Positions 1 to 6,867 of a stretch of 64,000 bases of DNA are shown here, in pieces. The position numbers were made by a program, and so were the translations under genes. This stretch comes from CAWALV01 sp963782965 (GTDB taxonomy: Bacteria; Actinomycetota; Actinomycetes; Acidothermales; Acidothermaceae), in contig CAWALV010000002.1 of NCBI GenBank assembly GCA_963782965.1, positions 186,001-250,000 of the forward strand, in the 5' to 3' direction. How positions within the stretch are numbered: position 1 is the first letter of the stretch; each line of letters opens with the position of its first letter. Under the pieces are notes generated by a model, which searched no databases, was not told the DNA's origin, and saw only the letters and a program-made list of their open reading frames with translations.

Positions 1-198
1 TTCTCGGCTGCGACCTTCGACATCCGCGGCAAGCCCCACGTGGTCACCAGTCTTCTGCGGTCCCCTGGTCAGCGATGTCGCACAACGCTGCCGGGAGGAG
101 CCACTCGTGGGCCCGGCGTGGAACAAACGTGGAACAACTCAGGGCCAAAGACGGCCACCACGGGGCTCCCGCGGGCAGATGACGTGATCTTGATGTAG
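1..198 (+). CDS. 3' end of a CDS cut by the left edge; possibly an integrase tail
   Basis: Reading frame 1 is open from base 1 to a TAG at 196-198. Its first 16 codons have almost pure G/C third positions, as in real coding DNA here. The end of the peptide contains TWNNSGPKT, a Trp-Asn-rich tail of the kind I associate with actinobacterial tyrosine integrases; that association is from memory. The frame ends about 36 bases from the 3' end of tRNA-Gly, the usual place for an int gene of an element integrated at a tRNA. No catalytic motif is inside the window, so the identity is only a guess. Confidence 0.3.
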   Translation, partial: FSAATFDIRGKPHVVTSLLRSPGQRCRTTLPGGATRGPGVEQTWNNSGPKTATTGLPRADDVILM

Positions 199-202
199 TG
201 TG

Positions 203-225
203 AAACCGCAGGTCAGAGGCGGTTT
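203..225 (-). terminator. hairpin after tRNA-Gly
   Basis: Perfect 7-bp inverted repeat AAACCGC / GCGGTTT with a 9-base loop, 9 bases beyond the 3' end of the tRNA on the minus strand. There is no clear T run on the minus strand, so termination is inferred from position only. Confidence 0.4.
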
Positions 226-233
226 TCGGCTGG

Positions 234-304
234 AGCGGGTGACGGGAATCGAACCCGCACTGTCAGCTTGGGAAGCTGATGTTCTGCCATTGAACTACAC
301 CCGC
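234..304 (-). tRNA. tRNA-Gly (anticodon CCC)
   Basis: Read on the minus strand the sequence folds as a complete cloverleaf. The acceptor stem GCGGGTG pairs with CACCCGC (298-304 and 235-241). The D arm contains GTTCAATGGCAGAAC. The anticodon stem TCAGC/GCTGA encloses the loop TTCCCAA, giving anticodon CCC (glycine, GGG codons). The T loop is TTCGATT. The discriminator base is T at 234 and CCA is not encoded. The opposite strand gives the well-known spurious peptide that starts TGIEPALSAWEA. Confidence 0.95.
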
Positions 305-393
305 GCGCCAGCCCAGGCGGTCAACCAGCCACCGACCCCGAGCCGAACGACGCGCCTACTGTACCGGCGCCAACCCGCGGCCAGGAACCACGC

Positions 394-2455
394 TCACGCC
401 GAGGCCAGGTCCCGCGAAACGCCGACTTCCCCGCCCCCGCTGGCCCCGCCGCCGCCAAGCCCGCCAGCCACGCCACCGCCAACCGCACCGGCCGCGCCAA
501 GCCCGCCTGCCCCGCCGGCCACCTCGACCCGGTCCTTGCCGGCGTCCTTCGCGCGGTACATCGCGACGTCCGCAGCGTGCAGCACCTCGTCGGCCGTCGC
601 CGTGCCGGCGTACGCGATCCCCACGCTGACCGTCACCAGGTACCGCACGCCGGCGAACGTGATCGGCTCGTGCATCACCTGCGCGATCCGCTCGGCGACC
701 CGCCGCGCAACGTCTCGGTCGGACGCCGACCCCGCCGCGCCACCTGCCCCCGCCGCGCCACCTGCCCCCGCCGCGCCACCTGCACCCCGCCGCGCCACCT
801 GACCCCGCCGCGCCACCTGCCCCCGCCGCGCCGCCTGGCGACTCCGCCCCGCCGCCAGGCACAGCCACATCCGCCCCAGCCCCGACGCCGGCCTGCTCGC
901 TGCGACTCCACGGATCGACGATGACCACGAACTCGTCCCCGCCCGCCCGCGCCACCACGTCGTCCTTGCGCAGCACGCCGCGCAACCGGCGCGCGGTCTC
1001 GATGAGCACGGCATCACCCGCCGCGTGGCCGCCAGTGTCGTTGACCTGCTTGAACCCATCCAGGTCGCAGAACAGGACGGCGAGTTCCCGCCCGTCCCGC
1101 CGCGACTGCGCGAGCGCGTCGGCCAGCCGTTGCACGAGATGCGCGCGGTTCGGCAACCCGGTGAGCGGATCGTGTTCGGCGGCGTGCCGCAACCGGTCCT
1201 CGGCGTCGACGACGTCGGTGACGTCGCGCACCACCGACAACACCTCGACGACCCGGCCGTTCTCATCGCGACGGAACGGCGTCGAGCGGCGGTTCAGCCA
1301 TCGCCACCCGCCGTCCGCGTGCCAGCCGCGATAACGCACCTGCACGACCTCGCCGTCGTTCCGCGCCACCACCTCGGCCGTCGCGTCGAGCAGCTTCGGC
1401 TCGTCGGCGGGGTGCACGAGGTCGGCGAGCGCGTTGCGGCCGAGTGCTTCGAGCTCTTCGGTCGTGGCGCCGAGCAGCGTCTTGCCGCGCGAACCGTAGA
1501 TCACCGCGCCCGTCGCCACGTCGCTGACGTAGGTGTAGTCGGGGCTCGCAGTCAGGACGGCGTCGAGGAACGCCGTCGCTCGCTGCGCCGCTTCGGTCGC
1601 CTGGCGCACCTCGGTGACGTCCATGACCGTGCCGCGTGCGCGCCGCGGTTGCCCGTCGTCGTCCAGATCGACCTCGATCATGCAGCGCAGCACCCGCGGC
1701 GACCCGTCGTCCGCGCGCGTGATCCTGCACTCGAACGGGTGGACGCCGCCGGTGCGGCAGGCGTGGTCCCACCACGCAAGGTACGGTTCGCGGTCGGCCT
1801 CGACGACAAGGGACGGCGTGGCGCCGGGTACGAACCCGTCGACCTCGGTGCCCCACAGCACGGCAAGTTGCGCCGAGTACGTCCAGTCGCCGGTGACGAA
1901 GTCATGGTCGAAGCTGCCGACCTGACCCAACCGCTGGGCCTCGACGAGACGTCGGTGCTCCTCCGCCAGCTCGCGCGCCGCCGCTCGCTCGGCGCTGAGG
2001 TCGGCCAGCGCGGCGACCGCGCCCAGCACTTCGCCGTCGGCACCGCGGATCTGCCGTGCCCGCACCATGATCCGCCGGTACGGGCCACCTCTCGGCCCGG
2101 CCGTCATCTCCACCGGTTCGAGCACCTCGCCGCGAAGCGCGCGGGCCAGCGGGTACTCGTCCGGGCTCAGCACGCGACCGCGGGCGTCGATGACGTCGAT
2201 GAGCGGCCGCAACCCCTCCATCGGCACGCCGTCGAGCCGGTCGACCAGGCCGAACATCTCGCGCTCGGCACGATTGGTCACAACCATGACGCCGTTGGCG
2301 TCGCACGACACGATGCCGACGTCGATCGTCTCGAGCAGCGTGTCGATGAAGCTCTGCCGCTCGCTTATATCGTCGAGCGACGCGATGTCGTCGACCTCCG
2401 CCGCCGTCGAGCCCTGGCTTGGTCTTTCCGGTCTTTCCGGTCTATCCCCGCGCAC
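394..2455 (-). CDS. PAS-PAS-PAS-GGDEF diguanylate cyclase, frame broken inside the GGDEF domain
   Basis: Predicted cytoplasmic sensor that makes cyclic di-GMP from two GTP. From a GTG at 2455 the protein has three PAS-like domains (about residues 30-155, 165-285 and 290-415) and then a GGDEF domain opening with DPLTGLPNR near residue 426. The active-site loop ARAGGDEFVVIV is near residue 503, and an allosteric I-site RKDD lies exactly five residues before it. The second half of the domain (SDRDVARR, VTVSVGIAYA, ADVAMYRAKDAGKDR) is in a different frame that ends at 394. The switch is needed at about 770-789, inside an 18-bp tandem array with one 19-bp unit. Without a shift the original frame runs as Arg-rich nonsense to 356. 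The array encodes a GGAAGA-type insertion of roughly 60 residues inside the domain. Whether the break is real, phase-variable or a sequencing error cannot be told here. Confidence 0.8.
728..840. repeat. 18-bp tandem repeat within the GGDEF gene
   Basis: About six units of consensus GCCGCGCCACCTGCCCCC start at 734, 752, 770, 789, 807 and 825. Spacings are 18, 18, 19, 18 and 18. Eighteen-base units keep the frame and encode repeats of Gly-Gly-Ala-Ala-Gly-Ala on the minus strand. The single 19-base unit (770-788) has one extra base and exactly accounts for the frame change in the host gene. Confidence 0.85.
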
Positions 2456-2628
2456 GTCTACTCATCGGTGGCTGCGCCCGCCAGCTGAAGCGGCGCCGGC
2501 GGTCACCGGCCGTCAGCACCCGCGCCGTCCGATATATCGCTAGCGGCACCGGGTCTGGGCGCGATAGACAAGCCGGCACGGCAGCGTCGCCGCCCGCTCC
2601 CCCGCCGCTTCACCCACCTGGAGGCGCG

Positions 2629-3185
2629 ATGCCGACCGAGCCCATCCACATGCCCGACGCCACCACCCAGCCTGGCGCCTACAAGCAGGCGCTGCTCGAC
2701 CTCGCCGCCGACCGCGACCCGCTGCAGGCCTTGGCGACGACCGTGCCGGCCTGGCGCGAGATCACCGCGGCGCTGACCGACGCGCAGCTGCACGAGCGGC
2801 CGGACGACGGGGAGTGGTCGATCGCCGAGATCACCGGCCACCTGTTCGACGTCGACCTCGTCTTCGGTTTTCGCGGCCGGCTGATGCTGAGCGAGGACAA
2901 CCCGACCTACCCCGGTTACAACGAGAAGGCCTGGACGCCGATGCCGCGGCCGCCGTTCACCGACCTGCTCGACACGTGGTCGGGCTTGCGCCGGGCCAAC
3001 CTCCTCGTGTTCGAGTCGGCGCCGCGCGAAGCCTGGCAGCGGACGGCGAATCACGCCGAGCAGGGGCCGGAGACCTTCGAGCAGCTGATCCCAAGATGGC
3101 CGGCCACGACCTCGCGCACCTCAACCAGATGCAGCGCGCCGCCGAGGCCGCCGAAGCCGCCGCCGCCGCGGGAGGCAGCCGGTGA
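2629..3185 (+). pseudogene. DinB-family protein with a -1 frameshift
   Basis: From ATG 2629 (GGAGG five bases upstream) the product matches the DinB/YfiT four-helix fold: DGEWSIAEITGHLFDVD near residue 60 with a metal-binding type His. Translation is normal to FEQLIP (about 3092) and then fails. One frame over, the expected end KMAGHDLAHLNQMQ continues, followed by an Ala-rich tail and stop at 3183-3185. The break falls at CCC 3090-3092, consistent with one lost C. If repaired the protein is about 185 residues. Family members are thiol-related transferases or damage-inducible proteins of mostly unknown substrate. The gene sits just before dcd on the same strand. Confidence 0.7.
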
Positions 3186-3202
3186 ACCGATAGATTGCGC
3201 GC

Positions 3203-3778
3203 GTGCTGCTTTCCGACCGCGACATCCGCGCCGAGCTCGACAAGGGCCGCGTCGTCCTCGACCCGTTCGAGCCGGCCATGGTGCAGCCGTCGAGCGTCGA
3301 CGTGCGCATCGACAAGTACTTCCGGGTCTTCGAGAACCATCGCTACCCCCACATCGACCCCGCGGTCGAGCAGCCCGACCTCACCCGGCTGGTCGAACCG
3401 GCAGCCGAGGAGCCGTTCATCCTGCACCCCGGCGAGTTCGTGCTGGCCTCGACCTACGAGGTCATCACGTTGCCCGACGACGTCGCCGGCCGCCTCGAAG
3501 GGAAGTCCTCGCTCGGCCGGCTCGGCCTGCTCACCCACTCCACCGCCGGCTGGATCGACCCCGGCTTCTCCGGCCACGTCACGCTCGAACTGTCGAACGT
3601 GGCGACGTTGCCGATCAAGCTGTGGCCCGGCATGAAGATCGGCCAGCTGTGCCTGTTCCGCACGTCCTCGCCGTCGGAGCATCCGTACGGCAGTTCTGTC
3701 TATGGCTCGCGATATCAAGGGCAACGCGGCCCGACGCCGAGCCGCAGCTGGCAGAACTTCCACCGCACCCCGATCTAG
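3203..3778 (+). CDS. dcd: dCTP deaminase
   Basis: Deaminates dCTP on the way to dUMP for dTTP synthesis; the M. tuberculosis homologue is bifunctional (dCTP deaminase and dUTPase), and the same may apply here. The 191-residue length is typical. Recognisable blocks are MVQPSSVDVRIDKYFRVF near the N-terminus, the active-site stretch GKSSLGRLGLLTHSTAGWID around residues 110-125 and PGFSGHVTLELSN. It ends with SRSWQNFHRTPI, the usual nucleotide-closing tail. Translation starts at GTG 3203. It follows the broken dinB gene by 17 bases. Confidence 0.96.
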   Translation: MLLSDRDIRAELDKGRVVLDPFEPAMVQPSSVDVRIDKYFRVFENHRYPHIDPAVEQPDLTRLVEPAAEEPFILHPGEFVLASTYEVITLPDDVAGRLEGKSSLGRLGLLTHSTAGWIDPGFSGHVTLELSNVATLPIKLWPGMKIGQLCLFRTSSPSEHPYGSSVYGSRYQGQRGPTPSRSWQNFHRTPI

Positions 3779-3797
3779 GCAGATTTGGGAGGCCCTC

Positions 3798-4163
3798 GTG
3801 ACCGCACGCGTGCATGCAGTCGTGCTCGACTGCCCCGACCCCAAGGCGCTGGCGACGTTCTACTCCGAACTCAGCGGCTGGCCGATCGCCTACGAGGACG
3901 ACGACTGGGTGACGATACGCCCGGCCGAAGGTGGCGTGGGGTTGGCGTTCCAGCTGGCACCCGACCACCAGCCGCCGGCCTGGCCCGACCCGAACCGGCC
4001 GCAGCAGTTCCACCTCGACTTCCACGTGCCCGCGTACGAGCCGACCCAGGCGCAGGTGCTCGCCGCCGGAGCGCGGCTGCTCGACGACGCGGCCGAGCAC
4101 GAGAGTTTCCGGGTGTTCGCCGACCCCGCCGGCCACCCGTTCTGCCTCTGCCTCGGCGACTGA
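3798..4163 (+). CDS. VOC superfamily (glyoxalase-like) protein
   Basis: A 121-residue single-module vicinal-oxygen-chelate protein. It opens with TARVHAVVLDCPDPKALATF, the first beta-alpha-beta unit, and has HLDFHV in the middle and FADPAGHPFCLC at the end, the standard actinobacterial glyoxalase_6-like pattern. The metal-site residues expected from the family (His in HLDFHV and the late strand) can be seen, but no substrate can be assigned. GTG 3798 is preceded by GGGAGG. It lies 19 bases after dcd on the same strand. Confidence 0.85.
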   Translation: MTARVHAVVLDCPDPKALATFYSELSGWPIAYEDDDWVTIRPAEGGVGLAFQLAPDHQPPAWPDPNRPQQFHLDFHVPAYEPTQAQVLAAGARLLDDAAEHESFRVFADPAGHPFCLCLGD

Positions 4164-4214
4164 GCTCTTCGCGAGAGCCGCCCGCACTTTTCGCCGCTGC
4201 CACCCACCCCTTGT

Positions 4215-4272
4215 TGATCAAGCAGATATGCGCGCGACACGCCGGCGTGGCGCGTCGTTTTCTGCTTGATCA
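4215..4272. repeat. 58-bp interrupted palindrome between convergent genes
   Basis: Outer arms TGATCAAGCAGA (4215-4226) and TCTGCTTGATCA (4261-4272) are perfectly complementary, and the centre CACGCCGGCGTG (4238-4249) is itself a perfect palindrome. It lies between the VOC gene (+) and the Fe-S oxidoreductase (-), so it may act as a terminator. It also looks like a single copy of a REP-type element; no second copy is in the window. Confidence 0.7.
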
Positions 4273-4320
4273 GCGCCAACGGCCGCGGCGGGGCAGGCGC
4301 GCGGCGGGCGCGGTACGTCG

Positions 4321-4358
4321 TCCGACAGGGTTGTACGCGAACACAACAGCAGGTCGGA
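4321..4358 (-). terminator. two-part hairpin after the Fe-S oxidoreductase gene
   Basis: Nested arms TCCGAC...GTCGGA (4321-4326, 4353-4358) and GTTGT...ACAAC (4330-4334, 4343-4347) form a long stem-loop 35 bases past the stop of the minus-strand gene. No U tract is evident; a terminator or mRNA 3'-end hairpin role is inferred from position. Confidence 0.4.
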
Positions 4359-4392
4359 GACATCACTGAGCGGCCGAGATTCGAACGATCCG

Positions 4393-6492
4393 CTAGCCGT
4401 CCGCGCCGAGTGAACGGAGCAGCATTTCGGCGACGTCGACAACCTCGACGTGTTCGCTGGCCTCGCCTTGCGATTGCCGGTCGCGCACCGCGTCGCCGAG
4501 CATCACCTTGCAGTACGGGCAGGCGGTGACGACGGCGTCCGGGTGCAGTGCCAGCGCCTCGTCGACGCGTTCGTGGTTGATCCGCTTGCCCTGACGTTCT
4601 TCCATCCACATCCGCGCGCCGCCCGCGCCGCAACAGAAGCCGCGCTCGCGGCAGCGCGGCATCTCCGTCGACGTCACTCCGGGGACCCGGTCGAGCACCG
4701 AGCGCGGCGCGTCGTACACCTTGTTGTGCCGGCCGAGGAAGCACGGGTCGTGATAGGTCGCCGACACCGGCTCGCCGGCCGGGGCGGACGACGACGCCAG
4801 CCGCCCGTCGTCCACCAGTTGCGCGAGCAACTCGGTATGGTGCACGACCTCGTAGTTGCCGCCGAGCTGCGGATACTCGCGCCCGATCGTGTTGAAGCAG
4901 TGCGGGCACGTCGCGACGACCTTGTGCACCCGGGCGGCGTCGAGCGTGGCGATGTTCTGCTGGGCCAGCATCTGGTAGACGAACTCGTTGCCGATGCGCC
5001 GCGCCGGATCGCCGGTGCACGTCTCGGCCGGCCCCAGCACCGCGAACGACACGCCCGCCGCGTGCAGCAGCTGCGCAAACGCCCGCGTCGTGCGCCGCGC
5101 CCGATCGTCCGACGCGCCCGCGCAACCTACCCAGAACAGGTACTCGACGTCGTCGCCGATCTGCTGGCCGGGCGCGATCACCGGCACGTCGAAGCCGAGA
5201 CCCTCGGTCCAGGCCAGCCGCCCGGACGCCGGCAAGCCCCACGGGTTGCCGCTGTTCTCCAGGTTGCGCAACATTCCGGCGGCCTCTGCCGGAAACGCCG
5301 ACTCGACCAGCACCTGGTGGCGGCGCATGTCCATGATGTGGTCGACGTGTTCGATGTCGACCGGGCACTCGTTCACGCATGCGCCGCAGTTGGTGCACGC
5401 CCACAGCGCTTCGGGGTCGATGACGCCGCCTTCTTCGAGCGTGCCGACAAGCGGGCGCATCGCGGCAGCCGCCTCGGCTCCAGCCAGCAGCCGCGGCCCC
5501 GATTCGAACAGGTGGTCGCGCAGGTCGGTGACGATCAGCTTCGGGTTGAGCACCTTGCCGGTCGCCCAGGCCGGGCACTGCGACTGGCATCGTCCGCACT
5601 CGGTGCAGGTCGCCAGGTCGAGCAGGCCCTTCCACGTGAAGTCCTCGATGCGGCCGCGGCCGAACGTGTCGTCGTCCGATGGATTCTCGAAGTCGATGCG
5701 GTGCTCGCCCGAATACATCGGCAACAGCGGCCCCAGCCCGTCGGGCTTGCGCGCGAAGTAGACGTTGAACGGCGCCAGCATGATGTGCAGGTGCTTGGAG
5801 TAGACGACGAGCACGAGAAAAGCGAGCACGACGGCGAGCTGGAGCAGGATGAACCACGTCTCGATGCCCTGGTTCGTAGCGCCCAGCGGGTGCAGCGCCT
5901 TCGACACAACCCACGACGCGTACGACCACGGGTACGGCTTGTAGGGGTAGTGGCCGGTGTTCATCTCCGCGCCGCGATAGATCAGCAGCGTCGCAACCAC
6001 CGCGAAGATCATCACGAGGATGCCCCACGCCGCGCCGGTGTGCGACCGGTAGAACCGCGACGCCCGCCCGAGCCGCGCCGGCGCCTGCCGGTACCTGATC
6101 ACCGTGAAGACGACCAGCGCGATCAGGACGGCGACAGCGAACGTGTCCTCGAGCACGCCGAGGCCGGCCCAGCTGCCGAGCCCGAACGATGCGTCGAAGA
6201 GGTCGCCGTACGCCTCGAGGATGGTGAGCCCGAGCACGATGAAGGCCCAGAAGGTGAAGGCGTGCGCCCAGCCGGAGAGCCGCCACTTCAGCAACTTGCG
6301 CTGGCCGAGCACCTCGCCGATCTCGGCGCCCGCCCCTTTGCGGCCGGTCGACACGACCGCCGCCGGCCCGACCCGATCGGCCGCGGGCTGCCCGGCACCG
6401 ATCAGTCGCGCCAGCCACCGCAGCCGGTAACCGGAGACGGCAAAGGCCAGCACGGTCATGGCCAACCCGATCGAGATCCGCAGCGCCATCAC
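4393..6492 (-). CDS. membrane-anchored (Fe-S) oxidoreductase with CCG domains
   Basis: A 699-residue electron-transfer protein of the heterodisulfide-reductase/GlpC type, like M. tuberculosis Rv0338c. The N-terminal third has several hydrophobic helices, resembling a nitrate-reductase-gamma-like membrane part. Then come two 4Fe-4S motifs, CTECGRCQSQCP (around residue 290) and CTNCGACVNECP (around 365). Two cysteine-rich CCG modules follow: CPHCFNTIG with CFLGRHNKVYDAPR, then CCGAGGARMWME with ACPYCKVM. The start may be GTG 6492 or the adjacent ATG 6489. It points away from dnaK. The physiological electron partners are unknown. Confidence 0.93.
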   Translation of the reverse strand: MMALRISIGLAMTVLAFAVSGYRLRWLARLIGAGQPAADRVGPAAVVSTGRKGAGAEIGEVLGQRKLLKWRLSGWAHAFTFWAFIVLGLTILEAYGDLFDASFGLGSWAGLGVLEDTFAVAVLIALVVFTVIRYRQAPARLGRASRFYRSHTGAAWGILVMIFAVVATLLIYRGAEMNTGHYPYKPYPWSYASWVVSKALHPLGATNQGIETWFILLQLAVVLAFLVLVVYSKHLHIMLAPFNVYFARKPDGLGPLLPMYSGEHRIDFENPSDDDTFGRGRIEDFTWKGLLDLATCTECGRCQSQCPAWATGKVLNPKLIVTDLRDHLFESGPRLLAGAEAAAAMRPLVGTLEEGGVIDPEALWACTNCGACVNECPVDIEHVDHIMDMRRHQVLVESAFPAEAAGMLRNLENSGNPWGLPASGRLAWTEGLGFDVPVIAPGQQIGDDVEYLFWVGCAGASDDRARRTTRAFAQLLHAAGVSFAVLGPAETCTGDPARRIGNEFVYQMLAQQNIATLDAARVHKVVATCPHCFNTIGREYPQLGGNYEVVHHTELLAQLVDDGRLASSSAPAGEPVSATYHDPCFLGRHNKVYDAPRSVLDRVPGVTSTEMPRCRERGFCCGAGGARMWMEERQGKRINHERVDEALALHPDAVVTACPYCKVMLGDAVRDRQSQGEASEHVEVVDVAEMLLRSLGADG

Positions 6493-6611
6493 GTCAGCCT
6501 AGGACCCGGCCCGACGTATGCCGGGCTGGGCGCCGGCCCGGGGTTGACGCCGGCCCCGGAGTAGGCGCCGCAGGCCCCCGTCGTCCGGGCGCCCGAATTG
6601 GCCGACTTGAG

Positions 6612-6698
6612 GGGTCCCTTATGAGGCCAACCCACCCGAGGACACGCTTGCAGGCCTGTCCTCGGGGGTGTTGACCACGTTTACGTGATCAACCCGCA
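6612..6698 (+). repeat. dispersed two-hairpin intergenic repeat, copy 1
   Basis: One of four copies in the window (others at 21686, 23400, 46788). It begins GGTCCCTTATGAGG and ends AACCCGCA. Hairpin A has arms CCGAGGACA / TGTCCTCGG; hairpin B is TTGACCACG-TTTA-CGTGATCAA. This copy lies about 80 bases before the dnaK promoter in the 375-bp gap after the Fe-S gene. The rest of that gap (6493-6611) is GC-rich and shows no further recognisable feature. Confidence 0.85.
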
Positions 6699-6776
6699 AC
6701 TGGGGGCAACCCCGGGGTCTGGACGGGCGGGGAAGCCCGCGGTCAGGAAAGTTGAGCCTGCCTCGCTCACCCCGGC

Positions 6777-6804
6777 TTGACTTCGGCGGTGGCGTGCTTA
6801 ACAT
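6777..6804 (+). promoter_or_regulatory. dnaK promoter (vegetative type)
   Basis: TTGACT at 6777-6782 and TAACAT at 6799-6804 are separated by 16 bases and resemble sigma-70-type -35 and -10 elements. The -10 element overlaps the HAIR operator, as expected for HspR repression by occlusion. Confidence 0.6.
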
Positions 6805-6822
6805 GAGTGCTACACGCTCAAG
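6802..6822. promoter_or_regulatory. HAIR operator for HspR
   Basis: CATGAGT-N7-GCTCAAG closely matches the known HAIR consensus CTTGAGT-N7-ACTCAAG, with one mismatch per half-site. It lies 46 bases upstream of the dnaK start. hspR is the fourth gene of the same operon, so autoregulation is expected. Confidence 0.85.
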
Positions 6823-6867
6823 TTTGGGACAAGCAATCTTCCCCCTTTTCCGAGGAGACGAGAACCA

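Noticed and set aside
200..802. 200-codon plus-strand ORF across the tRNA-Gly gene
   Set aside because: It contains the well-known artefact peptide from reading antisense through tRNA-Gly and then runs antisense to the GGDEF gene.
1025..2488. 487-codon plus-strand ORF
   Set aside because: It is the complement frame of the PAS-GGDEF gene; its composition is typical of a GC-rich shadow and no domain is recognisable.
4367..4392. tRNA T-arm-like sequence ATTCGAAC near the end of the Fe-S gene
   Set aside because: No acceptor stem, D arm or anticodon arm can be folded around it.
3890..6418. 842-codon minus-strand ORF
   Set aside because: Arg/Ala-rich shadow of the Fe-S oxidoreductase in a second frame of the same strand; the 4393-6492 frame has all the motifs.
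6619..6804. Short ORFs ending RVDHVNVVNTPEDRPAS in the dispersed repeat
   Set aside because: They translate the hairpin repeat itself (also at 23406-23696); a recurrent non-coding element, not a protein family.
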